From NCBI RefSeq assembly GCF_023701745.1, contig NZ_JAJOZB010000001.1, positions 3,664,501 to 3,728,500 on the forward strand: a stretch of 64,000 nucleotides of DNA. Reading direction: 5' to 3'. Every line of letters starts with the position of its first letter. Position 1 is the first letter of the stretch. The notes beneath the pieces were generated by a model that had not been told where the DNA came from, made no database searches, and worked only from the letters and a program-made list of their open reading frames with translations. The position numbers and the translations under genes were made by a program. The stretch comes from Streptomyces sp. RKAG293 (GTDB taxonomy: Bacteria > Actinomycetota > Actinomycetes > Streptomycetales > Streptomycetaceae). Below are positions 19,498 through 28,883 of this stretch, in pieces.

Positions 19498-20779
19498 ACC
19501 GTCCGATCGGTCACCGGCGTCCGGCGCCTCGGTGGCGGGTGCCACCATCCAGCTGGAGAACCTGACCAAGCGCTATCCCGGCAGCGCGGAACCGGCGGTC
19601 GACAGCGTCAGCATGGAGATCAAGGCGGGCGAGACCGTGGTGTTCGTCGGCCCGTCCGGCTGCGGCAAGTCGACCACCCTGAAGATGATCAACCGGCTGA
19701 TCGAGCCGACCTCGGGGCGGATCCGGATCGGCGACGAGGACGTCACCGACATGGACCCGGTCAAACTGCGCCGCAAGATCGGCTACGCGATCCAGTCCTC
19801 CGGGCTCTTCCCGCACATGACGGTCGCCGAGAACGTGGCGCTGGTCCCCAAGATGGTGGGCTGGTCGAAGTCCCGGGTGAAGGACCGCGTCGAGGAGATG
19901 CTCGACCTGGTGGGCCTGGACCCGCGCGAGTTCCACGGCCGCTACCCGCGCCAGCTGTCCGGCGGGCAGCAGCAGCGGGTCGGGGTCGCGCGCGCCCTGG
20001 CGGCCGATCCGCCGGTGCTGCTGATGGACGAGCCGTTCGGCGCCGTCGACCCGATCACCCGCGACCATCTGCAGGACGAACTGATCCGGCTGCAGCACGA
20101 GCTGCACAAGACGATCGTCTTCGTCACCCATGACTTCGACGAGGCCATCAAGCTCGGCGACCGGATCGCGGTGCTGCGCGAACGCTCGCACATCGCCCAG
20201 TTCGACACCCCCGAGGCGATCCTCACCAACCCGACGGACGACTTCGTCTCCGGCTTCGTCGGCGCGGGCGCGGCCCTCAAGCGGCTGAACCTCACCCGGG
20301 TGCGGGACGTCGGGATCGCCGAGTTCCCCACCGTGACGGTCGACGACCCGCTGCAGGCCATCTTCGACCGGCTGCGCGACGCCACCACCAACGAACTGCT
20401 GCTGCTGGACCAGCGCGGCCGCCCGTACAAGTGGCTGCGGCGCGGCGACCTGATGCGCGCCAAGGGCTCCCTGGCGCGGGCCGGCACCCTCGTGCACGAC
20501 ACGGTGACCCGGGACGCGACGCTGCGCGACGCGCTGGAGGCGGTGCTCACCGACAGCGGCGGCCGGGTCGCGGTGACCGGCCGGCGCGGCGAGTTCATCG
20601 GCGTCGTGGACATGGAGACGCTGATGAACTCCGTCCACGAGATGCTGGAGGCCGACCGGCTCACCGCCATCGAGCACCAGCACGAACTGGAGGAGCTGCG
20701 CAGGCAGCAGACGCGGCTGGAGCAGGAGGGCGCGGAGGCCGCTCCCGCCCCGGAGGGACCGACGAGGGCGGACACGTGA
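19490..20779 (+). CDS. Glycine-betaine/choline ABC importer, ATPase with CBS domains
   Basis: A 429-residue ATPase. Walker A GPSGCGKST is at about residues 54-62, followed by the Q-loop, the signature LSGGQQQRV, Walker B VLLMDEPFGAVD and the H-loop VFVTHDFDEA. After residue 280 a pair of CBS domains follows; in OpuA/OpuC systems these sense ionic strength or cyclic di-AMP and gate transport. The last 30 residues are a charged coiled tail. It begins at GTG inside the upstream permease gene and overlaps the second permease by GTGA, so the operon is tightly coupled. Confidence 0.93.
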   Translation: MSEPSDRSPASGASVAGATIQLENLTKRYPGSAEPAVDSVSMEIKAGETVVFVGPSGCGKSTTLKMINRLIEPTSGRIRIGDEDVTDMDPVKLRRKIGYAIQSSGLFPHMTVAENVALVPKMVGWSKSRVKDRVEEMLDLVGLDPREFHGRYPRQLSGGQQQRVGVARALAADPPVLLMDEPFGAVDPITRDHLQDELIRLQHELHKTIVFVTHDFDEAIKLGDRIAVLRERSHIAQFDTPEAILTNPTDDFVSGFVGAGAALKRLNLTRVRDVGIAEFPTVTVDDPLQAIFDRLRDATTNELLLLDQRGRPYKWLRRGDLMRAKGSLARAGTLVHDTVTRDATLRDALEAVLTDSGGRVAVTGRRGEFIGVVDMETLMNSVHEMLEADRLTAIEHQHELEELRRQQTRLEQEGAEAAPAPEGPTRADT

Positions 20780-21660
20780 GCGCGCGCCGCCCGGAACGCC
20801 CGCCGGGCGAGCACGAGGTGCGCGGCCTGGCCTTCCGTGACGACCCGGAGGCGGCCGAGGACGACGGGGTGACCAACGTCGTCGGGACGCGTACCGGGCA
20901 GCACGCGAACCAGGCACCCGAGCGCCGGCTGCGCTGGCCCAAGCTGGTGGTCACCCCGCTGGTGCTCGCCGCCGCGCTGGGCGCCACCTATCTGTGGATC
21001 AGCAACGCCGACCTCGACTCGATCGCCCACAACGCGCTGGCCGGCGACACCGTCCAGCTGCGGTTCTGGCAGAGCGTCAAGCTCACCGCGTACTCCACGT
21101 TCTGGGTGCTGATCATCGCCATCCCGGTCGGCATCGCGCTGACCCGCCGGCAGTTGCGCAAGGCCACCCCGTTCGTCACCGCGCTGGCCAACATCGGCCA
21201 GGCGACCCCGGCGATCGGCCTGCTGGCGCTGCTCGTCATCTGGCTGGGCATCGGTCCGCGCACCGCGATCATCGGCATGGTGGCCTACGCCGTGCTGCCG
21301 GTGCTGTCCAACACCATGGCCGGGCTGCGGAGCATCGACCCGACGCTCGTCGAGTCGGCGCGCGGCATCGGGATGTCGGCGGTCGGCGTCCTGGCCAAGG
21401 TGGAACTGCCGCTCGCCGTACCGCTGATCCTGGCCGGGGTGCGCACCGCGCTGGTCCTCAACGTCGGCACGTCCACGCTGGCCACCTTCGGCGGTGGCGG
21501 CGGGCTCGGCGATCTGATCACCACCGGCATCCAGACCCAGCGGATGCCGGTGCTGGTGCTCGGCTCCATCCTGACGGTGCTGCTGGCGCTGGCCGTGGAC
21601 TGGATCGCCTCGGTCGCCGAACAGCTGATGCGGCCGCGCGGCCTGGAGGTGGGGGTATGA
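20776..21660 (+). CDS. Glycine-betaine/choline ABC importer, permease 2
   Basis: A 294-residue permease with a 60-residue hydrophilic N-terminal extension, then about six helices. It carries the same coupling loop (GIGMSAVGVLAKVELPLAVPLILAGVR) as the first permease. The GTG start overlaps the ATPase stop by four bases, and its own stop overlaps the binding-protein ATG. Two different permeases suggest an OpuC/OpuB-like heteromeric transporter. Confidence 0.9.
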   Translation: MSARRPERPPGEHEVRGLAFRDDPEAAEDDGVTNVVGTRTGQHANQAPERRLRWPKLVVTPLVLAAALGATYLWISNADLDSIAHNALAGDTVQLRFWQSVKLTAYSTFWVLIIAIPVGIALTRRQLRKATPFVTALANIGQATPAIGLLALLVIWLGIGPRTAIIGMVAYAVLPVLSNTMAGLRSIDPTLVESARGIGMSAVGVLAKVELPLAVPLILAGVRTALVLNVGTSTLATFGGGGGLGDLITTGIQTQRMPVLVLGSILTVLLALAVDWIASVAEQLMRPRGLEVGV

Positions 21661-22637
21661 AGTACGGACGCACCCTGGCGACGGCGGGCTGCGGGCTGCT
21701 CGTCGCGGTGGCCACGCTCAGCGGCTGCGGCCTCAAGAGCGGCAGCCCCCTGGTGGACGACGTGGTCCCGGGTTCCATCGGCCAGGGCCTGCCGCTCAAG
21801 GGCGCCTCGCTCATCGTCACCTCGAAGAACTTCAGCGAGCAGATCATCCTCGGCTCGATGATCGGCCTGGCCTTCAAGGCGGCGGGCGCGGACGTGCTGG
21901 ACCGCACCAACATCCAGGGGTCGATCGGTGCCCGCGAGGCCATCAAGTCCGGTGAGGCGGACGCGATGTACGAGTACACCGGCACCGCCTGGATCACCTA
22001 TCTCGGCCACGACAAACCGATCACCGACCCGCTGGCGCAGTGGCGGGCGGTGCGCGACGAGGACGTGAAGAACGGCGTCACCTGGCTGCCGCCGTCCTCC
22101 CTCGACAACACGTACACGCTCGCCATCAACCAGGCGAACAACGCCAAGTACCACCTCAAGACGCTCTCCGACGTGGCCGCCCTCTCGAACTCCGACCCGT
22201 CGGCGGTGACGGTGTGCGTGGAGAACGAGTTCGCCTCGCGCGACGACGGGCTGCTCGGCATGGAGAAGGCGTACGGGATGCACATCCCCGCCTCCAACAT
22301 CCGGAAGATGGACGCCGGCATCGTCTACACCCAGGTGGCCAAGGGCACCTGCCTGCTCGGTGAGGCCTTCACCACCGACGGGCGGATCAAGGCCATGAAC
22401 CTGGACACGATGGCGGACAACAAGCACTTCTTCCCGAACTACAACGCGGCGCCCGAGCTCAACAGCAAGGCCTTCCACAAGTACCCGGCCATCGCCGGGC
22501 TGCTGGATCCCATCAGCAAGCGGCTGACGACCCAGATCGCCCAGCAGCTGAACGCGCTGGTGGACGTGGACGGCCAGGACCCGCACGACGTCGCCAAGGA
22601 CTGGCTGATCCAGGAGGGCTTCATCAAGGAGGGCTGA
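21657..22637 (+). CDS. Glycine-betaine/choline ABC importer, substrate-binding lipoprotein
   Basis: A 326-residue extracellular lipoprotein. The N-terminus has a signal peptide and lipobox LSGC, so it is anchored by a diacylglyceryl cysteine near residue 22. The body is an OpuAC-type binding domain (IVTSKNFSEQIILGSMIG, YEYTGTAW). This subgroup binds glycine betaine, choline, carnitine or ectoine-like compatible solutes through an aromatic cage. It is the last gene of the four-gene operon, overlapping the permease by ATGA. Confidence 0.92.
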   Translation: MKYGRTLATAGCGLLVAVATLSGCGLKSGSPLVDDVVPGSIGQGLPLKGASLIVTSKNFSEQIILGSMIGLAFKAAGADVLDRTNIQGSIGAREAIKSGEADAMYEYTGTAWITYLGHDKPITDPLAQWRAVRDEDVKNGVTWLPPSSLDNTYTLAINQANNAKYHLKTLSDVAALSNSDPSAVTVCVENEFASRDDGLLGMEKAYGMHIPASNIRKMDAGIVYTQVAKGTCLLGEAFTTDGRIKAMNLDTMADNKHFFPNYNAAPELNSKAFHKYPAIAGLLDPISKRLTTQIAQQLNALVDVDGQDPHDVAKDWLIQEGFIKEG

Positions 22638-22669
22638 ACCGCCGCCCCCGCCCACGGTTCAGGTGGAGG

Positions 22670-23458
22670 TCAGCAGCTGGGGACCTTGCCGCCGGTGTTG
22701 ATCGCGGCCAGGGCCGCCAGGGCGCCCTCCAGGTCGGTGACCGGGACCAGCCGGAGCCCGGCCGGCAGCTCGGCGCTGGCGTCGGAGCACTCGCCCTTGG
22801 GGACCAGGAAGACGGTGGCGCCGTCACGCTTGGCGGCCCGTTCCTTCAGCGGTACGCCGCCGACCGCGCCGACCTTGCCGTCGGCGGTGATGGTGCCGGT
22901 ACCGGCGACGGTGCGGCCACCGGTGAGGTCACCGCCGCGGCCGTTCCCGTCGATCTTGTCGATGATGCCGAGGCTGAACATCAGCCCGGCGCTCGGTCCG
23001 CCCACGTCCGCGAGGTGCAGCACGACCTTGACCTTCGCGGGGGACAGCCCGAGGTGCTGGAGCGCCGCCCCGGTCGCCGCGTCCTGCGAGTCGGTCATCT
23101 CCTGCGCGTTGTGCTGCTCGATCTCCTGGACCGAGCCGCCGCCGGGGTAGACCGCGCCGCGCGGCATCGCCGCCTGGTCGGTCGCGAACCAGGCGCTGAG
23201 CACGTCGGGGAGGTGGACCGACGCGTCGGGCTGGGTCGCGGCGATCGTGGTCATCCGCAGCTGCCCGCTGGTGGTCCGGGTCGGGGTGCCGGTGACGGTG
23301 ATCACCTGCTGGCCCTTGTCCGCGCCGAGAACGTCCGCCGTCATCCCCGGCACCACGATCGACACCGGGAGCGGGGCGAGCGCCGCGACGGCCAGCAGCG
23401 CTGCCACCAGCGTCGCGCAAAGGGCAAGGACTCGGGCACGGCGGGAGACTGCGGGCAT
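22670..23458 (-). CDS. Secreted/membrane-anchored Lon-like (S16) serine protease, YlbL type
   Basis: A 262-residue protein with an N-terminal membrane segment (ARVLALCATLVAALLAVAALAPLP) and a Lon-type S16 protease domain outside the membrane. The catalytic serine is in GGPSAGLMFSLGIID and the catalytic lysine in GKVGAVGGVPLKERAA, the Ser-Lys dyad of the family. The segment between them and the membrane helix would hold a degenerate PDZ region. The physiological target is unknown. The start was chosen at the ATG that directly follows a -10-like TACATT; 21 residues upstream in frame are not conserved. It is convergent with the ABC importer. Confidence 0.87.
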   Translation of the reverse strand: MPAVSRRARVLALCATLVAALLAVAALAPLPVSIVVPGMTADVLGADKGQQVITVTGTPTRTTSGQLRMTTIAATQPDASVHLPDVLSAWFATDQAAMPRGAVYPGGGSVQEIEQHNAQEMTDSQDAATGAALQHLGLSPAKVKVVLHLADVGGPSAGLMFSLGIIDKIDGNGRGGDLTGGRTVAGTGTITADGKVGAVGGVPLKERAAKRDGATVFLVPKGECSDASAELPAGLRLVPVTDLEGALAALAAINTGGKVPSC

Positions 23459-23464
23459 GCAGAG

Positions 23465-23470
23465 AATGTA
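23465..23470 (-). promoter_or_regulatory. -10 element, probable leaderless transcript for the Lon-like protease
   Basis: TACATT on the minus strand, six bases before the ATG, with no Shine-Dalgarno sequence in between. Confidence 0.45.
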
Positions 23471-23558
23471 GTCCACCGCCGTGACGGGCGGGGCACCCCG
23501 GCCGGGCGCCCCGTCCGCCACGCGGCGGGCCGGGGCCCGGGTCGTGTCGTCGAGTTCC

Positions 23559-24251
23559 CTAGCGCAGCGCGTCGGCGACCTCCGTGGCCGCTTCCACCAC
23601 CCTGGGGCCGACCCGCTCGGGCACCGCCTCGGCGAGCATCACCACGCCCACGCTGCCCTCTATTCCGGTCACCCCGATGAGCGGGGCGGCGGCGCCGCTG
23701 GCGCCGGCCTCCAGTTCGCCGTGGGTGAGGACGTAGCGGACCGGCTCGGTGCGCCCCTCCCCCGGCTCCGCGCCGTTCTGTTCCTGCCCGGGTGCGTGCG
23801 GCAGGACGCCGCGGCCGGCCAGGATGGCCCGGCCCGCCGCGCCCCGGTCCAGCGGGTGCCGGAAACCGGTGCGGTAGGCGACGTGGTAGTCGGTCCAGGT
23901 CGGTTCGACCACCGCCACGGCCAGCGCCTCGCTGCCGTCGACGAGGGTCAGGTGCGCGGTGGCACCGATGTCCTCGGCGAGTGACCTCAGGGCCGGCAGT
24001 GCCGCCTCCCGCAGCAGCGGATGCACCTGGTGCGCCAGCCCCAGCACGCCGAGCCCGACGCGGGCCCGCCCGCCGAGGTCACGCCGTACCAGTGCGTGCT
24101 GCTCCAGGGTGGCCAGCAGACGGTAGACGACGGTGCGGTTGACCCCCAGCTTGGTGGCGAGCTCGGTGACGGTGAGCCCGTGATCGGTGTCGGCCAATAG
24201 CTTGAGGACCCGCAGTCCTCTGTCGAGCGTCTGAGATGTCTCCGCGGTCAC
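23559..24251 (-). CDS. IclR-family transcriptional regulator
   Basis: A 230-residue regulator starting at GTG behind AGGAGGGGG. It has an N-terminal winged helix (GLTVTELATKLGVNRTVVYRLLATLEQHALV) and a C-terminal effector domain (REAALPALRSLAEDIGATAHLTLVDG). No catabolic genes are adjacent on its strand, so the regulon is not evident. Self-repression or control of the neighbouring gene is possible. Confidence 0.9.
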   Translation of the reverse strand: MTAETSQTLDRGLRVLKLLADTDHGLTVTELATKLGVNRTVVYRLLATLEQHALVRRDLGGRARVGLGVLGLAHQVHPLLREAALPALRSLAEDIGATAHLTLVDGSEALAVAVVEPTWTDYHVAYRTGFRHPLDRGAAGRAILAGRGVLPHAPGQEQNGAEPGEGRTEPVRYVLTHGELEAGASGAAAPLIGVTGIEGSVGVVMLAEAVPERVGPRVVEAATEVADALR

Positions 24252-24563
24252 GACGCCCCCTCCTCATATGAGTGGCGGCTCATCTCACGGCGGGACGCAC
24301 TGCCGGTCCCGCGGCAGCGCGCGGAGAGGCCGCCGGTCGCGGTGGTACCGGCTGCGCTCCGCGGCTGCTCTGCCACGGCGCGTGCGTGACGGGCACGGTA
24401 GCGACCGAGTACCGCTGAGCGGAAGGGGTCGTCCACAATCCGGTCACACCGAGGAAAACTCCTGACCCGCTCTTTAAGCTCACGGGCCTATGACGAAGGC
24501 GGCGCGGTCCCGGTTCCGGGGCCGCGCCGCCTTCGGTTCTGCCGTTCCTCCGCGCCCCGCCCG
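24252..24563. other. Intergenic region upstream of the IclR gene
   Basis: 312 bases without a credible coding frame. It holds the terminator of the upstream secreted-protein gene (24494-24535) and, presumably, the IclR promoter. I see no other structured element. Confidence 0.6.
24494..24535 (-). terminator. Hairpin terminator of secreted IPT protein 1
   Basis: A 14-bp perfect outer stem (24494-24507 with 24522-24535) plus a shorter inner stem, 29 bases beyond the stop codon. Confidence 0.85.
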
Positions 24564-26555
24564 TCAGGTCACGGTGAAGGTGCGCTGCACGGTTCTGCCG
24601 TCGACGAGCACCTCACAGGCCTTGAGGGCGACGGTCGTCGGGTCGTGCACGGTGAAGTTGAGCGCGTAGCTGCCGTCCAGGCCGATCACGCGGAGCACGG
24701 ATCCGTCGGACGTCTGCGACCCGTCGGCCCGGCGTCCGGTCACCGACACCGTGGCGACCGGCGCGAAGCCCCGGCCTGTGACCTGGACCACAGTGCCGAG
24801 CGGGCCCGAGTCCGGGGAGAGCGCGAAGCCCGCGGAGGGCGGCGGGATGCTGTTGTCGACGGTGAAGGCGGCCAGCGCGACCCGCGGATTGACCAGCACC
24901 TCCTTGACCTGGAGGGCGACCGTGCCGGCGTCCTTGACCGTGAAGGTCTGGGAGAACGCGCCGTCGAGGCCGACGACCTTGGTCTTGGGGATGTCGGAGG
25001 TCTGCGACCCGTTCGCCTTCAGCCCGGAGATCACCACCGTGCAGACCGGGGCGAAGCCCTGGCCGACGACGGTCACCTGGGTGCCCTTGGGGCCGCTGGA
25101 GGGGCTGAGGACGATGAAGTACTTCGCCACCGTCAGCGCGCCGGTCTGCGAGACCCCGCCCGCCTCGACCCTGAGCAGATAGGCGGCCGGGGCGACCGAG
25201 GACGCGACGGTGACCGTCCCGTGCAGGGTTCCGTCGGCCGCGATCGTCAGGGACTTCGCGGAGATGCGGCTCGCGGCGCAGCCGGTGCCGTCGGCGGCGC
25301 ACAGCGAGGCGGTCGCGGCGGCGCCGGCCGGCCAGCCGGTGCCGGAGACGGCGACGGTCCCGCCGGGCTTGACCTTGCCGGTGCCGGTGCCGAGCGTGGC
25401 GGCGGCCGCCACGACGGTGAACGGCCGGGTGAGCGTGGTGGCGGGGTCTCCGGCCTCGTCGGTCCGTACGGCGGCCAGCGCCGGGTCGCTGACGGTGAAG
25501 TCCACCGAGAAGGTGCCGTCGGCGGTGGTCTGCACGTACACGGCGGTGTCGTCCAGGGTCTGTCCGCCGGCGTCGAGGCCGACGGTGTTGATCCACTGGT
25601 CCTGCCGGTAGTTGGTGCCGGAGACGGTGATGACGCTGCCGACCGGGCCCTGGCTCTGCGAGAGCGTGAACGCCCGTGGGCCGGTGGGCACGAAGGCCTT
25701 GACCGTCAGCGGCGCGGTGGCCTCCTTGGTCCCGTCGTTGACCTTGACCAGGTAATCGCCGTCCGGCACCGAGTTGGCGTCGGAGAGCGTCGCGGAGCCC
25801 GTCAGCTGTTTGTTGCCGCCGATCGCCAGGGTGCTGGAGGCGAACTTCGCCGGGTCGCAGCCGCCGCCCGTGCTGTCGCACAGCGACGCGACGGGGGTGC
25901 CGCCGGGTGTCCACAGGTCACCGGTGAGCGCCACCGGGGTGCTGGGGCGGACGGGCGTGGCGGGCGCGTGGAGGGTGGCCGGGACGCCGGCGGTGCCCTG
26001 GGCGGTCACCGTGCCGACGCTGCCGCCGTTCGCGGTGACGTCGCAGGGGGTCTGGTAGGTACCGCCGAGCACCTTGGTCTGGGTCAGGGTGCGGACCACG
26101 CTGAACGTGATCGGTCCGGCGGCGTTGACCGGGATGAGGAAGTCGCCCTCGTAGGGCGGGATCAGGATGGGCGTGTTGGCGGGGATGTCCATGGTGATCT
26201 CGGGGCCGCGGACGGTGACGGTACCCGTGGCGCCGCCGGACATGGCGAGGTCGATGCTGGGGGTGGTCGGCACGTTGCTCAACGCGATGCCGCTGGTCGC
26301 CGGGCTCCCGCCGAGCGTGACCTTGGCGTGCACGCTGCCGCCGGGGTCGACGACGGACGGGGTGAGGTCGACGGTCATGGTCTGCGGGCCGGTCGCCTCA
26401 CCCTGGCCGGCCGGCAGCGAACAGTGCACCGTGGGAGTGATCGTCCCGGCGTGGGCGGCGGGTGCGAGAGCCAAGCCGGCTCCGGTCAGAGCGAGGGCGA
26501 GGGCCGCGGAGCCTGACATCAGTCGATGTGCCAATGGTCCTGGTCGCAAGAACAC
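24564..26555 (-). CDS. Secreted Ig-like/IPT-repeat surface protein 1
   Basis: A 663-residue exported protein. The signal peptide ends near AAHA at about residue 36. The N-terminal domain has two cysteines (CSLPAGQGEATGPQ and TPCDV) that could form a disulfide. Further beta-sandwich repeats follow, at least three of which have the SPxSGPxGTxVxVxGxGF motif of IPT/TIG domains. No sortase LPxTG motif or membrane anchor is seen, so it is probably released or held by cell-wall binding. Start: GTG with GGGAG four bases upstream. The next gene upstream is a paralogue with about half the repeats. Function unknown; adhesion or a structural matrix role is inferred from the fold only. Confidence 0.8.
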   Translation of the reverse strand: MFLRPGPLAHRLMSGSAALALALTGAGLALAPAAHAGTITPTVHCSLPAGQGEATGPQTMTVDLTPSVVDPGGSVHAKVTLGGSPATSGIALSNVPTTPSIDLAMSGGATGTVTVRGPEITMDIPANTPILIPPYEGDFLIPVNAAGPITFSVVRTLTQTKVLGGTYQTPCDVTANGGSVGTVTAQGTAGVPATLHAPATPVRPSTPVALTGDLWTPGGTPVASLCDSTGGGCDPAKFASSTLAIGGNKQLTGSATLSDANSVPDGDYLVKVNDGTKEATAPLTVKAFVPTGPRAFTLSQSQGPVGSVITVSGTNYRQDQWINTVGLDAGGQTLDDTAVYVQTTADGTFSVDFTVSDPALAAVRTDEAGDPATTLTRPFTVVAAAATLGTGTGKVKPGGTVAVSGTGWPAGAAATASLCAADGTGCAASRISAKSLTIAADGTLHGTVTVASSVAPAAYLLRVEAGGVSQTGALTVAKYFIVLSPSSGPKGTQVTVVGQGFAPVCTVVISGLKANGSQTSDIPKTKVVGLDGAFSQTFTVKDAGTVALQVKEVLVNPRVALAAFTVDNSIPPPSAGFALSPDSGPLGTVVQVTGRGFAPVATVSVTGRRADGSQTSDGSVLRVIGLDGSYALNFTVHDPTTVALKACEVLVDGRTVQRTFTVT
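25695..25766 (-). repeat. Direct repeat copy A shared by the two IPT paralogues
   Basis: 72 bases that match 27573-27644 except at two positions. They encode TVKA-preceding and LVKVNDGTKEATAPL residues in both proteins. This DNA-level identity points to a recent tandem duplication or gene conversion. Confidence 0.85.
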
Positions 26556-26690
26556 GTGACTCCCATTCTTCGAAACAAGATCGGGGATGTCATTCCGTTA
26601 ATTCACGGCACATTGAGAAGGCGCGGCCCTCATAAGTCAATAGGCGTTCGAAAAGTACCTGATGATGCGTCAGATCTTTTTCCTGAATGC

Positions 26691-26732
26691 GCTTCCGGCC
26701 GGTACCCGAAGCTGCGGGTACCGGCCGGAAGC
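26691..26732 (-). terminator. Perfect 18-bp hairpin terminator of secreted IPT protein 2
   Basis: Arms 26691-26708 and 26715-26732 pair without mismatch around a six-base loop, 69 bases beyond the stop codon of the second paralogue. Confidence 0.88.
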
Positions 26733-26775
26733 CCAGCGGAACGATCAATTCAGAGTTCGGTGCACAGGTTCATAC

Positions 26776-26805
26776 GTTCACCGGTTCACCGGTTCACCGG
26801 TTCAC
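26776..26805. repeat. Tandem 8-base repeat at a stop codon
   Basis: GTTCACCG is repeated three times, followed by a partial fourth copy. The last copy overlaps the stop codon of the second IPT gene. Slippage here would change the 3' untranslated region or the C-terminus. Confidence 0.8.
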
Positions 26806-28435
26806 AACAGCGTCAGCGTGAGCGTGGCGCTGTAGTCGCCCGGCCGGGCCATCCCCGGGACCTGGAGCGTGAGACCGGCGCCGGCGTCGAAGTTCCCGCC
26901 GGTGAACTGGCGGGACCCGTCGGGCGCGAGGCCGCACAGCGTCGCGGCCGCGCTGCCCAGCTGCGCGGGAGAGCCCGCCACCGGAGTACCGACACTGCCC
27001 GGCTGCGCCGTGCACACCGGCACCCAGCCGACCGCGTCGGCCGGGATGGTGGCCCCGGAGCCGCTGGTGAAGGCGGTCATGGTGCCGGTCAGCGACCAGC
27101 CCGTGTTGACGCCGCGGGCGTCGTGCACCGTGACCTTGTTCAGCGCGCTGTTCAACGTGTGCGCGTCACCGTCGACCTGCACCGACCCGAACTGGACGGT
27201 GTCGCCCGCCTGGGTCATCGACAGCAGGCCCGGCACCACCGAGGTCCGCAGCGTCTGGCTGCCGGTGGTGCCGTCGCCCCCGCCGCCGGTGGTGACGGTG
27301 AACGGCTGCGTCCTGACGGTCGCCGGGTCGCCGCCCTCGTCCGCCTGGACGGCGACCAGCGTGGGGTCGCTGACCGTGAACTCGGTGGAGAACGTGCCGT
27401 CCGGAGTGCTCTGCGGGTAGACGGCGGTGTCGTCCAGGGTCGCGCCGTCGGCGTTGAGACCGACGATGTTGATCCACTGGTCCGGCCGGTAGTTCCTGCC
27501 GGTGATGGTGATGACGCTGCCGACCGGTCCGCTGCTGCTCGACAGCGTGAACTCCCGCTCGCCCGCCGCCACGGCCTTGACCGTCAGCGGCGCGGTGGCC
27601 TCCTTCGTCCCGTCGTTGACCTTGACCAGGTAGTCGCCGTCCGGGACGTCGGTGGCCGGGGCCAGGGTCGCCGTCCCGGCCAAGGCGCCGGCGGCGTCGA
27701 TGGTCAGCGCGCTGGCGGAGAACTTCGCCGGGTCGCAGCCGGTGCCGGCGGCGGAGCACAGCGAGGGGACGGCCGTGCCGCCCGGCGTCCAGTCCGAACC
27801 GGTCAGCGGGACCGGGGTGTTGGGCCGGACCGCCCCGGTGGGCGCGACCAGAACAGCCGGCGTGCCGCCGGAGCCCTGCACGTCGACCGTGCCGATGCTC
27901 CCGCTGCCGCTGACCACGTCGCAGGGGGTCTCGTAGGTCCCGCCGAGCACCTTGGTCCTGGTCAGATTGCGCAGCGGGGTGAAGTCGACCGGGCCCGAGG
28001 CGTTCTGCGGGACGAAGAAGTCGCCCTCGAACGGCGGGATGACCGTGGGCTTTCCGGCCTCGACGTCCACCGGCACCTCGGGGCCGGTGACGGTGACGGT
28101 GCCGGTGGCGCCGCCGGACAGGGTCAGGTCGAGGTTGGGCGTGGTCGGCACCTGGGTGATGGAGATCGGGCTGAGGGCGGGGCCGGGACCGAGCGTGACC
28201 TTGGCGTGCACCTTGCCGCCGGGGAGCACGGTGGACGGGCTGAGTTCGACGGTCATGTCCTGCGGCCCGGTGGCCTCGCCCTGACCGAGCGGCAGCACAC
28301 AGTGCACGACCGGGCTGACCGTTCCCGAGGGCGAGACGATCAGGGCCTGGGCCGCTCCCCGCCGGTCAGCACCAGGACGAGGCCGGCCGCGCCCGCGGCC
28401 AACCGGCGCGGTACGCATCTTCGTTGTCGGGACAC
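26802..28435 (-). pseudogene. Secreted Ig-like/IPT-repeat surface protein 2, frameshifted in its signal peptide
   Basis: A paralogue of the next gene downstream. It has the same two-cysteine N-terminal domain (CVLPLGQGEATGPQ) and a shared middle region (WTPGGT, CDPAKF, LVKVNDGTKEATAPL, GPVGSVIT), then a unique C-terminal beta domain. The main frame is open up to a weak ATG near 28418, but that start gives an Arg-rich N-terminus with no signal peptide. A GTG at 28435 with AGGAG upstream encodes a proper signal peptide (RLAAGAAGLVLVLTGG) in another frame. The frames would join if the G4 run (28357-28360, C on the plus strand) had one more base. Either a real mutation that blocks export or a sequence error. 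Confidence 0.8.
27573..27644 (-). repeat. Direct repeat copy B shared by the two IPT paralogues
   Basis: The partner of 25695-25766, with two mismatches over 72 bases. Confidence 0.85.
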
Positions 28436-28883
28436 CTGACTCCTCGTGACGGTGGCCACCGCCCCGGCCTCACCGGGTGCGGCACGGCAGGACGCCGGGA
28501 GGAGCCGGAGGGGTAGGAGTGCGATGGCTCGGTCGAATGATTCAGGACATTGAGAGGTCCAGGACCAAAGAAGTCAAGAGAAGCAAAGGAAGGGATCTTC
28601 GGGAATCTCAGGATCGGGTCGAGAAGTACTCGAACCGATCACCGGGAAACACGGCAGAAGCCTCCGCTTTACGCCATGGAAAAATTGTCCCGCATATGTG
28701 TTGACTGTTCTGGAGATCATGGTTTCACTACGACTCAGTATGCCGGGCCCGGCACCGCACGCCCCCGTCGAAGGGGCGGCGGAACAGCGACGGACGTAAT
28801 GCCCTGGCGATACTTCTTTGGTTGGGAAACCTTGAATTCGGCATGCGCCCGGCGCTCCATCCACCGGAAGGAGCACCAACCAC
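28436..28883. other. AT-richer region upstream of a small secreted protein
   Basis: 448 bases between divergent genes. It is noticeably less GC-rich than its surroundings and contains a purine run (about 28560-28600) and a TTGACT at 28702-28707 that could be a -35 element for the rightward gene. Short frames here lack Streptomyces codon bias, and I see no gene. Confidence 0.55.

Noticed and set aside
26776..26805. Tandem repeats as a CRISPR array
   Set aside because: The unit is only eight bases with no spacers; no CRISPR-like array or cas gene was seen anywhere in the window.
28477..28704. A 75-codon plus-strand frame in the region upstream of the small secreted protein
   Set aside because: It lacks the GC bias of Streptomyces genes in third positions, has no ribosome binding site, and spans a sequence more likely to hold promoters.
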